Part shown: positions 7,973 to 14,774 of the stretch, in pieces | Layout: each line of letters starts with the position of its first letter | Position numbering within the stretch: position 1 is the stretch's first letter | Assembly (NCBI RefSeq): GCF_006715565.1 | Contig: NZ_VFNL01000001.1 | Location: 682,001 to 746,000 of the forward strand | Reading direction: 5' to 3' | Length of the DNA stretch: 64,000 bases | DNA from: Microbacterium sp. SLBN-154 | Lineage (GTDB): Bacteria > Actinomycetota > Actinomycetes > Actinomycetales > Microbacteriaceae | Translations under genes and position numbers: made by a program | Notes under the pieces: model-generated | What the model was told of the DNA's origin: nothing | Seen by the model: only the letters and a program-made list of their open reading frames with translations | Databases searched by the model: none

Positions 7973-8979
7973 ACATCGACGTCGGAGTGATGTACCCCGA
8001 GATGCCGGTGGCCCTCGGCCCCGTCATCCCCTACGCCGACGCCGCCCGAGGCGGCGGTCATCGGCTCTGGTTCGGCCAGTCGAACATCGTCGACTCGCAT
8101 GCGACGATGGCCGCCCTCATCGGCCGCGGCTACACGATCCCCTTCGGCACAGGTGTGGTCCTGCACCCTCTCTGGCATCCGCACGGCCTCGGCATCCAGG
8201 CCCTGTCGATCGCGCGACTCTCGGGTCACTCCTACGTCGCCGGAATCGGCCCGGGCGGAACGGAGTTCCAGCAGAAGGCACTGGGTGCCCCGCTGCCGCG
8301 TCCCGCGGCGGCCACGGAGGAGTTCGCGCGTCGCCTGCTGTCCGTCGTACCGGTCCCGCTTCGCACCCACCCGCATTCCGGTCAGCCGATCGATCCCCAT
8401 TTCGGAGCGGTCGAGGTCGGATTCGGAGTCCTCCGTCCCGGGATGGCCCGCGCGTCGGGGCGTTCGGCGCAGTGGGCGATCACCTGGCTCACGCCGGAGG
8501 CGTATCTCCGAGACACCCTCATCCCCGCTGCGGAGCGCGGCGCCGACGAGGCGGGGGAGCGGATGCCGCGGGTCGCCGCCATCGTCCACGTGGGCATCCG
8601 GCGGCCCGGCCGCGACCCCGACCGGATGGCGTTCCGCGCCGTGGGCGCCCACCTCACGGCGCCCCACTACGTCGACATGCTGAAGAGGGCGGGGATCGAG
8701 GTCGACGCCGCCGATCCGGTCGCCGGTGCCCGCCGGATCGTCCGAGACGAGGTCTATCTCTACGGGAGCGCGGCTGAGATCGTCGACGCCGCCGAGCGCC
8801 TCGGCGACGCCGGCGTCGACGAGGTCGTCTTCAACGTCTTCGGCGTCTCGCAGGAGCACGGCACAGGTGCAGCCCTCCACGACCTGTCCGAGGTGCTCGA
8901 CGAGGTGCGTCAGCGCCGCGTCCGCTCGCTCCTCCCTCTCCCCACCGAGGCACGCACCCACGCGGAGGTGACCGCGTGA
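7969..8979 (+). CDS. Luciferase-like F420-type reductase, candidate dehydroalanine reductase
   Basis: Protein of 336 aa of the luciferase-like monooxygenase fold, F420-dependent branch, with typical stretches such as YTIPFGTGVV, LSGHSYVAGIGPGG and a C-terminal AGVDEVVFNVFG barrel strand. In lexapeptide the F420H2-dependent LxmJ reduces dehydroalanine to D-alanine, and this gene occupies the equivalent place in the operon. The Ser-rich cores offer many dehydroalanine sites. Start GTG 7969 overlaps the previous stop. Cofactor use and substrate are inferred. Confidence 0.82.
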   Translation: MNIDVGVMYPEMPVALGPVIPYADAARGGGHRLWFGQSNIVDSHATMAALIGRGYTIPFGTGVVLHPLWHPHGLGIQALSIARLSGHSYVAGIGPGGTEFQQKALGAPLPRPAAATEEFARRLLSVVPVPLRTHPHSGQPIDPHFGAVEVGFGVLRPGMARASGRSAQWAITWLTPEAYLRDTLIPAAERGADEAGERMPRVAAIVHVGIRRPGRDPDRMAFRAVGAHLTAPHYVDMLKRAGIEVDAADPVAGARRIVRDEVYLYGSAAEIVDAAERLGDAGVDEVVFNVFGVSQEHGTGAALHDLSEVLDEVRQRRVRSLLPLPTEARTHAEVTA

Positions 8980-9605
8980 GCGCGTCCGAGTACCTCCCCG
9001 CCTCCACCCCCGATCTCACCGCGCTCGAGGGTCGCCGGATCGTCGTGATGGGCACCGCCGCGCCCGGCGCGGCCTTCCTGCCGTCGTGGCTCGGCTGGAT
9101 GGCGCAGGTCGCCCCCGACATCGAACTGCGGATCGTCCTCACCCGCTCGGCCCGCGCGTTCGTGGGACCCACGGCGCTTCGCACCTTCACCGGCGCCGCG
9201 CCGATCATCGACGACTGGGAGACGGCCGACGGTGCGGCTCTGCACGTCGACCTCGCCCAGTGGGCGGAGGGCTGGCTCATCCACCCGGCGACGATGAACC
9301 TCGTCTCGCGACTGGCGGCCGGCCTCTGCGACTCACCCGCGGTTCTGGCGATGCAGTCCACGCTCGCCCCGATCGTCGTCGCGGCGTCCGCCCCGCCGGG
9401 GTTCGTCGACACCCCGGTCTGGCAGAAGTACACGCGGGAGCTGGGCGACCGGCCCCATGTGCGCCTGCTCGAACCGCTGACGGGGGTGAGCGCCTTCGAC
9501 CCGAGCATCGCCGGATCGCCACCGGCCATGTTCCCCCACGCGGCGTCGGTGCTGGCCGAGGCCATCATCCGGCACGACACGAAGACGGAGGTGGGGGTCC
9601 CGTGA
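8976..9605 (+). CDS. LanD-like flavoprotein cysteine decarboxylase
   Basis: Protein of 209 aa of the HFCD flavoprotein family (EpiD/MrsD, PPC decarboxylase). It has the N-terminal Rossmann-type strand RIVVMGTAAPGA, the conserved His90 before LAQWAEGWL, and HPATMN (103-108) in place of the family PASxNT motif. These enzymes oxidatively decarboxylate a C-terminal Cys to an enethiol that forms aminovinyl-cysteine. Both precursors end in Gly-Cys, so the match is strong. GTGA overlaps join it to both neighbours. Confidence 0.87.
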   Translation: MSASEYLPASTPDLTALEGRRIVVMGTAAPGAAFLPSWLGWMAQVAPDIELRIVLTRSARAFVGPTALRTFTGAAPIIDDWETADGAALHVDLAQWAEGWLIHPATMNLVSRLAAGLCDSPAVLAMQSTLAPIVVAASAPPGFVDTPVWQKYTRELGDRPHVRLLEPLTGVSAFDPSIAGSPPAMFPHAASVLAEAIIRHDTKTEVGVP

Positions 9606-10501
9606 CCATGGAGATCGCCTGGGAGTACGACACCCGTGTCTGGCAGCAGCAGCTGCGCAACGAAGACGGCCGCTGGCGTCTGATCCGTCGGATCAAGGAC
9701 TCCCGCGCCGACGACACGCTGCGCCGGGAGCTCTCGGCCCGGCAGCTCGAAGAGGCCTCGAAGACCGGATCGGTGCGCTTCCCTGCTCCCGAGCGCACGA
9801 CAGAGGGCGCCGTCTACGCGCTCACCGGCCCCGAGCTGCTGGGAAGCCTCCTCTGGCCCGACCCCCGTGTGTCCGCGGACGAGATCACCGAGGTCATGAC
9901 GACGCTGGGCGGGGCGCTCGCCGAGCTCCAGCGCGACGTCGCGGCCGCGGCATCCGTCGCCGGTATCGATTCCCCGCACCTGATCCGTCTGGCCGACCAT
10001 CTCGCGGCTCACCCCACCACCCACGCCGGCCTCGTCGTCGTGCAGCAGCAGGCGACGGTGGTCGAGCGACTGCGCGCGTGGCTCGCCGAGCTTCCCCGCG
10101 AAGGGGTGCTCTGTCACGGCGGGTTCACCCTCGGCTCGGTGTTCGTCGCCCCCGATCTCAGCCGCCCCGAGGTGCCCGTGGGCGATGAGCTCATGGCGTC
10201 GATCCCCGAACTGGACCTCGGATGGATGCTGGGGGAGTTGACGGAGTTCGAATATCTCGCTCAGGGCCGGGGGGTCGACCCGTCCGCCTACCCCACCGCC
10301 GCCACCGCGTTCATCGACGGCTGGAGCAGCGCGACGGGACGCCGACCCGACCGCCGGTGGCTCGATCGGGTGATCGCCCTCCGCTACTTCCTTCACCTGT
10401 GCGACTTCGCCGAGACCACGAGATCCACCGACACCGGATCGCGCAACGCCGCCTTCCTCGCCTGGCTGGTCGAGCGCGCCGACGCCCCCGCGGGGGCCTG
10501 A
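9602..10501 (+). CDS. Second APH-fold protein, probably catalytically degenerate
   Basis: Protein of 299 aa with a recognisable kinase-like C lobe. The catalytic loop reads CHGGFTLGSVFV near residue 173, where the usual HGD Asp is Gly. The following metal site is LDLGWML instead of a DxD/DWE type. Lexapeptide-type lanthionine synthetase is described as tripartite (LxmK/LxmX/LxmY), so this protein may be the third component beside the APH kinase and the HopA1-like protein. GTG 9602 overlaps the decarboxylase stop; ATG 9608 is an alternative. Confidence 0.7.
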   Translation: MTMEIAWEYDTRVWQQQLRNEDGRWRLIRRIKDSRADDTLRRELSARQLEEASKTGSVRFPAPERTTEGAVYALTGPELLGSLLWPDPRVSADEITEVMTTLGGALAELQRDVAAAASVAGIDSPHLIRLADHLAAHPTTHAGLVVVQQQATVVERLRAWLAELPREGVLCHGGFTLGSVFVAPDLSRPEVPVGDELMASIPELDLGWMLGELTEFEYLAQGRGVDPSAYPTAATAFIDGWSSATGRRPDRRWLDRVIALRYFLHLCDFAETTRSTDTGSRNAAFLAWLVERADAPAGA

Positions 10502-10519
10502 CGAGAGGAGATGAGGAGC

Positions 10520-11446
10520 ATGACCCTGCTGATGGACACGCAACACCGGCACGACTCCGCCCCGACCGCCCCGGTGATCCGGGTGTCGGGACTGACGATG
10601 ACCTACGGCACCCGTCGAGTGCTCGACGGGATCGATCTCGAGATCGGGATGCGCGAGAAGATCGCGATCCTCGGCCCGAACGGGGCCGGGAAGAGCACGC
10701 TCGTCGAGACGCTCGAGGGCATCCGCCGCCCCTCGTCGGGCGAGGTGACGGTGCTGGGCGAGGTCCCTTCCACCGCGCCCGAGGCCTGGAAGTCGCGCAT
10801 CGGCATCGTGCTGCAGTCCTGGCGCGACCACGGGACGTGGCGGGTGATCGACATCCTGCGCTACGTCGCCGCCGGACATCGCACCGTCGGTCGCGACGAC
10901 CTCCGCGACCCGGCCGAGATGCTTGCCGCCGTCGGCCTCGCCGACCGCTCCCGCCAGCTCATCCGCACCCTCTCGGGTGGCCAGCGGCGTCGGCTCGACG
11001 TCGCGTGCGCCCTGATCAGTCGGCCCGACGTCCTCTTCCTCGACGAGCCGACGACCGGATTCGACCCGAGCGCCCGCCGCTCGTTCCATGAGCTGATGGA
11101 CTCCATCGCCGAGACCACCACCATCATCTGGGCGACGCACGACCTCAGCGAGGCGCAGCGCATGTGCGATCGGATCCTCGTGCTCGACGGCGGCGCGATC
11201 GTCGCCGACGGTTCACCCGACGACCTGCGCGCGGCCATGGCCGGCCGCACGACCGTGACCTGGCGCGACGGCGAGGGGCGGCACAGCCGGGAGGTCGACG
11301 ACCCCCGCGCGCTCCTGGCCGCCCTCTCGGCCGACCCGTCCGCCGTCGACGTCGAAGTGCGCCGCGGCACCCTCGAAGACGCCTACCTCGCCATCGTCGC
11401 CCGCGCGGAGGCATCAGACCAGTCCGAACAGAAGGAGGCGTCATGA
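10520..11446 (+). CDS. ABC transporter ATPase, lanthipeptide export/immunity
   Basis: ATPase of 308 aa in the drug-exporter class: Walker A GPNGAGKST, signature LSGGQRRRLDV, Walker B VLFLDEPTTGFD, switch His in WATHDLSE. A C-terminal extension after residue 225 (TTVTWRDGEGRH...) is typical of this subfamily. ATG 10520 has RBS GAGAGGAG nine bases upstream; ATG 10511 is too close to it. It is coupled by ATGA to its permease. With no dedicated immunity protein visible, the pair may provide both export and self-protection. Confidence 0.92.
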   Translation: MTLLMDTQHRHDSAPTAPVIRVSGLTMTYGTRRVLDGIDLEIGMREKIAILGPNGAGKSTLVETLEGIRRPSSGEVTVLGEVPSTAPEAWKSRIGIVLQSWRDHGTWRVIDILRYVAAGHRTVGRDDLRDPAEMLAAVGLADRSRQLIRTLSGGQRRRLDVACALISRPDVLFLDEPTTGFDPSARRSFHELMDSIAETTTIIWATHDLSEAQRMCDRILVLDGGAIVADGSPDDLRAAMAGRTTVTWRDGEGRHSREVDDPRALLAALSADPSAVDVEVRRGTLEDAYLAIVARAEASDQSEQKEAS

Positions 11447-12297
11447 CCACTCAGGCCCTGCCCCGCCGCATCCATCTCGGCGGCGTCCTCAGCGCCGGCC
11501 TGCTGCAGGCCCGCATCGAACTCGTGAACCGCTTCACCCGGTGGGGTGCGATCGGCTATCTGTTCCCACCGATCGTCCTGCTGACCGTGTTCAGCCTCGT
11601 CGACATCGAGGCGACCATCGGCGTCGACGGGGTGCGGGCGATCGTCGCCGGGCTCGCGGCGGCTCTGCTGTTCGTCACGGGGTTCGTCGGCATCGCCAGC
11701 GAGCTGATCACCGAGCAGGATGACGGCACGATGCTGCGTGTGCGGATGCTGCCGCACGGGCTGTCGGCCCACCTCATCGGGAAGGTGGTCATGCTGCTGG
11801 TCACCGGGCTGTTGTCGATGATGCTCATCCTCGTTCCCACCCACGTCGTCGTGGCCCCCGTGCTCCCCGACTCCGTCACCGGGTGGCTCGGATTCCTGGG
11901 CGTGGCCCTCCTCGCCATCGCCGCGACCGTGCCGCTGGGCGCGATCGCCGGCAGCATCTTCAGATCCCCGCTGGCGATCTTCCCCGCCTCGCTCCTTGCC
12001 TACGCGATGCTCGGGATCTCGGGAGTGATCTTCCCGCTCGACGATGCGCCGGGATGGCTGCAGGTGGTGGCGCAGATCTTCCCGGTCGCCGGGCTCGCCG
12101 CTCTCGCCCGCGGCGTGCTGCTGCCCACGGCGGCACCTCTGGAGGGCATGGACCTGGCCCTCGCGATCGGCGTGCCGGTGCTCTGGGCGATCGTCGGCCT
12201 GCTGCTCGTGCCGCGGGCCCTGCGGGCGATGACCCGGCGTCAGTCGGGGTCGCGCCTGGACCAGATCCGCATCCGCCGCGAGCAGCGAGGCTACTGA
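11443..12297 (+). CDS. ABC-2 type permease of the lanthipeptide exporter
   Basis: Membrane protein of 284 aa with about six hydrophobic segments, starting around residues 38-55 (GYLFPPIVLLTVFSLV), and the ABC-2 pattern of a cytoplasmic stretch (SELITEQDDGTMLRVRMLP) after the second helix. A long periplasm-facing amphipathic region (FPLDDAPGWLQVVAQIFP) precedes the last helix. It ends in a basic tail. It is the last gene of the long operon. Together with the upstream ATPase it forms a complete two-gene exporter. Confidence 0.9.
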   Translation: MTTQALPRRIHLGGVLSAGLLQARIELVNRFTRWGAIGYLFPPIVLLTVFSLVDIEATIGVDGVRAIVAGLAAALLFVTGFVGIASELITEQDDGTMLRVRMLPHGLSAHLIGKVVMLLVTGLLSMMLILVPTHVVVAPVLPDSVTGWLGFLGVALLAIAATVPLGAIAGSIFRSPLAIFPASLLAYAMLGISGVIFPLDDAPGWLQVVAQIFPVAGLAALARGVLLPTAAPLEGMDLALAIGVPVLWAIVGLLLVPRALRAMTRRQSGSRLDQIRIRREQRGY

Positions 12298-12321
12298 GTC
12301 CGACGGAGGGCGGGGTGGAAT

Positions 12322-12337
12322 TCCACCTTTCGTCGGA
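12322..12337. promoter_or_regulatory. Palindromic operator, copy 3 of 3
   Basis: TCCACC-TTTC-GTCGGA is identical to copy 2 over all 16 bases and lies 91 bases before the small gene at 12428. Just downstream a second perfect inverted repeat (9-bp arms, 12342-12350 with 12356-12364) could be the terminator of the exporter operon or a leader hairpin. The site extends the inferred response-regulator regulon to the last gene and marks the right boundary of the cluster. Confidence 0.7.
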
Positions 12338-12427
12338 TGTGCGATGCCGCCCGGTGCGGCATCGTGGAATCCGAATCATCTGGAACCGGCTCCCGGCACC
12401 CCGCCGAAGCCGACGGAAGGAGAGATC

Positions 12428-12670
12428 ATGGCGAAGCTCGAGAAACTGCTGTGGGGCGACCGCACCGACCCCCGTCGTGAGCTGGCGGAGATCTTCCCGG
12501 CCGACGACGCTTCCAGCGTCGTCCGGGCCCAGGAGTGGGCGCGCGGGGTCGTGGCGAAGGCGGGCGTCGCCACGTCCGACGAACTGCGCGTCATCCGCGC
12601 GCTCCGCGATGCGGAGCCGCGGCTCTCGCTGAAGCCCGCCCGCTATCTGGCGGCTCAGCTGAACGTCTGA
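12428..12670 (+). CDS. Small protein of unknown function (80 aa), in the cluster regulon
   Basis: Predicted soluble, helical, charged protein starting MAKLEKLLWG with RBS GAAGGAGAG. No membrane segment, signal peptide or Cys is present, and I do not recognise a family. It is set apart from the exporter operon by 130 bases that contain operator copy 3, and is followed by a strong terminator. Candidate roles are immunity, a dedicated regulator or a precursor-binding factor; none can be supported by sequence alone. The RBS-start context GAGATCATGGC matches that of the peptide gene at 762. Confidence 0.75.
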   Translation: MAKLEKLLWGDRTDPRRELAEIFPADDASSVVRAQEWARGVVAKAGVATSDELRVIRALRDAEPRLSLKPARYLAAQLNV

Positions 12671-12680
12671 CACCCCTCAC

Positions 12681-12712
12681 GATGCCCCCGCGGGACGCTC
12701 CGCGGGGGCATC
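12681..12712 (+). terminator. Hairpin terminator closing the RiPP cluster
   Basis: Perfect 13-bp inverted repeat (12681-12693 with 12700-12712) with a six-base loop, ten bases after the stop of the 80-aa protein. GC-rich arms without a long U-run are usual for actinobacterial terminators. Confidence 0.75.
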
Positions 12713-12748
12713 GGCCTGTCGGGGTCATCCGCTGCTAGCGTGCGGCGG

Positions 12749-13318
12749 GTGAGCGAACAGCAGATCGAGGAGCCGGCGGCGACGGAGCGGGTGGTCCCGA
12801 TCGGGGTGGTGATGGTCGGGATGTCGCTGGTGGTGTGGTGGCCCGCCTTCACCCTCGGCGCGTGGGGCGACCTCTTCTTCGATCAGCTGCTGACGCTGTG
12901 GGCGGCGTCCACGGCAGCGCTGGTGTTCGTCCTCGTGGAGCGCAAGCCCGTCGGTGCGAAGCTCGTTCGCGCGCTTCTCCTTCTCATCCCTTCGCTGTGG
13001 ATCGTGCTGTCGTACCTCTTCAACGAGAGCGAGACGAACCTCGCGGCGCTGCTTCTCGCGGTCGGTGGGATCCTCGTCATCGTCGTCGGCCTGCCGCTGA
13101 CCATGTGGGTGCTGGTGCGCATCGTCTGGCCCGATTTCGGCTCGTTCACGCGGCGCGCGACGCGCTGGCTGATCCTCGGGGTGGTCGGTGGAATCGCCGT
13201 CATCTCGTTCATCCTGGGCCTCACGCAGGCGGAGTGGCTGTACTGCGAGGACTTCACGATCAGCGGCAACTCCGAACCCGCGGGCTGTACACCCGAACCG
13301 CCCGACCTCTACGAGTGA
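12749..13318 (+). CDS. Membrane protein of unknown function (four helices)
   Basis: Protein of 189 aa with four predicted transmembrane helices and a short Cys-containing C-terminal segment (LYCEDFTISGN...PAGCTPEPP) that is probably extracellular. I do not recognise a family. GTG 12749 is chosen because a -10 element TAGCGT (12736-12741) lies exactly seven bases upstream, as at other leaderless genes here; GTG 12740 would overlap that element. It is monocistronic and convergent with the carotenoid oxygenase gene. Confidence 0.75.
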   Translation: MSEQQIEEPAATERVVPIGVVMVGMSLVVWWPAFTLGAWGDLFFDQLLTLWAASTAALVFVLVERKPVGAKLVRALLLLIPSLWIVLSYLFNESETNLAALLLAVGGILVIVVGLPLTMWVLVRIVWPDFGSFTRRATRWLILGVVGGIAVISFILGLTQAEWLYCEDFTISGNSEPAGCTPEPPDLYE

Positions 13319-13328
13319 CGCGCGGGGG

Positions 13329-14774
13329 TCAGGTGGGGCGGACTTCGCCGTAGAACTGGCCGTGGTAGCCGTGCAACACCGCGTGGGGGAGCTCGGCGCG
13401 GGCGATCTCGGTGAACGAGGCGGCGTCGAGCACCAGGAGGAACGACGTCTCCGCCGCGGCGTCCAGCACCACAGACAGCACCACACCGTCGTCCTCGGCC
13501 TCGCGCCCCGGGCGTCCGACGAAGACGCCCTCTCCCGGGTAGCAGGCCTCGGCTCGCCAGGTCGTCGTGGTGCGGCTGACGTTGTCGATCTTCACCAGGC
13601 GGTCGTAGAAGCCCGGCTCGTCGCCGAGGCTGACGCCGTAGACGTAGCGGTGGTCGGGCCGGGTGTTCATCCGGGCGTAGTCGAGGCTCGGCAGCTCGAT
13701 CGGCGTCGGCGAGATCTGCTCGCCGGTCACGGTCTTCCCCCCGCCCCGGAGGGGCAGGCGGAATCGGCGCAGGGTGCCGGGAGGAATCCGCGCGTCGGGC
13801 TCTTCGAGCCGGTGGAGGTAGAACGCCTCGATCACCGACGCGTCGTCGTAGCCGACGAGGTCGACCACGACATCGCCGCCGTCGTCGTAGGCGTTGACGT
13901 GGTGGAAGGCGAAGAAGGCCGGCGAGGTGACGGTCTTCACGTGTGCGCCGGTCTGCCGGTCGAAGATGTGGAACTTCGTCCCGCGCTCGGGCTTCCACCG
14001 GAAGTTCTCGATGTACGGCTTCAGCCACAGCAGGAGCGAGACGGGGTTCACCACGAGGGGGAACTCCGCGAGCACGAGGTAGCGCTCCGACATGCCGAAG
14101 GAGTGGATGTAGCCGGGTTCGCCCACCCGCCGACGCGCGAGCGTCGTGGGGGTGGCCCCGGGGGTGGCGGTGTCGAGATGGCGGAAGACGTACTGGCTCG
14201 AGGCGTTGAAGCGCGTGACGAGGTTGATCGCCTCGCCCCGCGCGTCATCCAGCTGAGGGTGCACCGTCGTCATCCGTCCGAAATTCGACGTGTCCCACCC
14301 GGTCACCCCGACGGTCTTGAGGGTCACCGGGTCGAACTCGACCTGGATCGGCGTCTCGGCCAGGGCGAGGAACTTCTCGGCCACCTTGGCGATGTTGACC
14401 TTCGCGCTGTCGGTGGGCTGGGGGTCGAACACCGCCATCGCGCGCGCGAAGAGCGACCGGCACGGGTCGGTGGCGAACTCGGGGAAGGCGATGCGCCCCT
14501 CGTCGCGCGCCGCGCGATAGGCCTCCGTCTCGAGGAACCGGTTCTGATACGACACCCGGCCGCTCGAAACGGTGAACCGGTGGAGCATCGCCAGACCGTC
14601 GAACCAGTGCCGGTAGCGCCGCTCACCCACCTGGAACGACCCGGGGCCGTTGCGCAGGAGCGACCCCTCCAGCCAGTCGGGAAGGATGCCGCGAACCGGC
14701 ACGTCGTCGATCGCGACCTCAGGGCTCTCGCCGAACCCGGCGGCGAAGCCCTGCGACGTCGTCCCGGCGCTCAC
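13329..14774 (-). CDS. Carotenoid cleavage oxygenase (RPE65/CCD family)
   Basis: Non-haem iron oxygenase of 481 aa that cleaves carotenoid or stilbene-like double bonds. The four family His ligands are visible in TTVHPQ, YIHSFGM, AFHHVNAYDD and the C-terminal HGYHGQFYGE, along with the N-terminal GSLLRNGPG and HWFDG motifs. GTG 14774 overlaps the stop of the CrtI-type gene (GTGA), so the two are co-translated. The pairing suggests an apocarotenoid product, possibly retinal, but the substrate cannot be read from sequence and no rhodopsin gene is in the window. Confidence 0.9.
   Translation of the reverse strand: MSAGTTSQGFAAGFGESPEVAIDDVPVRGILPDWLEGSLLRNGPGSFQVGERRYRHWFDGLAMLHRFTVSSGRVSYQNRFLETEAYRAARDEGRIAFPEFATDPCRSLFARAMAVFDPQPTDSAKVNIAKVAEKFLALAETPIQVEFDPVTLKTVGVTGWDTSNFGRMTTVHPQLDDARGEAINLVTRFNASSQYVFRHLDTATPGATPTTLARRRVGEPGYIHSFGMSERYLVLAEFPLVVNPVSLLLWLKPYIENFRWKPERGTKFHIFDRQTGAHVKTVTSPAFFAFHHVNAYDDGGDVVVDLVGYDDASVIEAFYLHRLEEPDARIPPGTLRRFRLPLRGGGKTVTGEQISPTPIELPSLDYARMNTRPDHRYVYGVSLGDEPGFYDRLVKIDNVSRTTTTWRAEACYPGEGVFVGRPGREAEDDGVVLSVVLDAAAETSFLLVLDAASFTEIARAELPHAVLHGYHGQFYGEVRPT

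Noticed and set aside
8831..11140. 769-codon minus-strand open frame
   Set aside because: It is antisense to the reductase, decarboxylase, kinase-like and ABC genes, which have strong motifs and overlapping starts; the antisense product has no recognisable domain.
2231..12297. Thioamitide (thioviridamide-type) cluster
   Set aside because: Thioamitides share the APH, HopA1 and LanD-like enzymes but need a YcaO-TfuA pair, which is absent.
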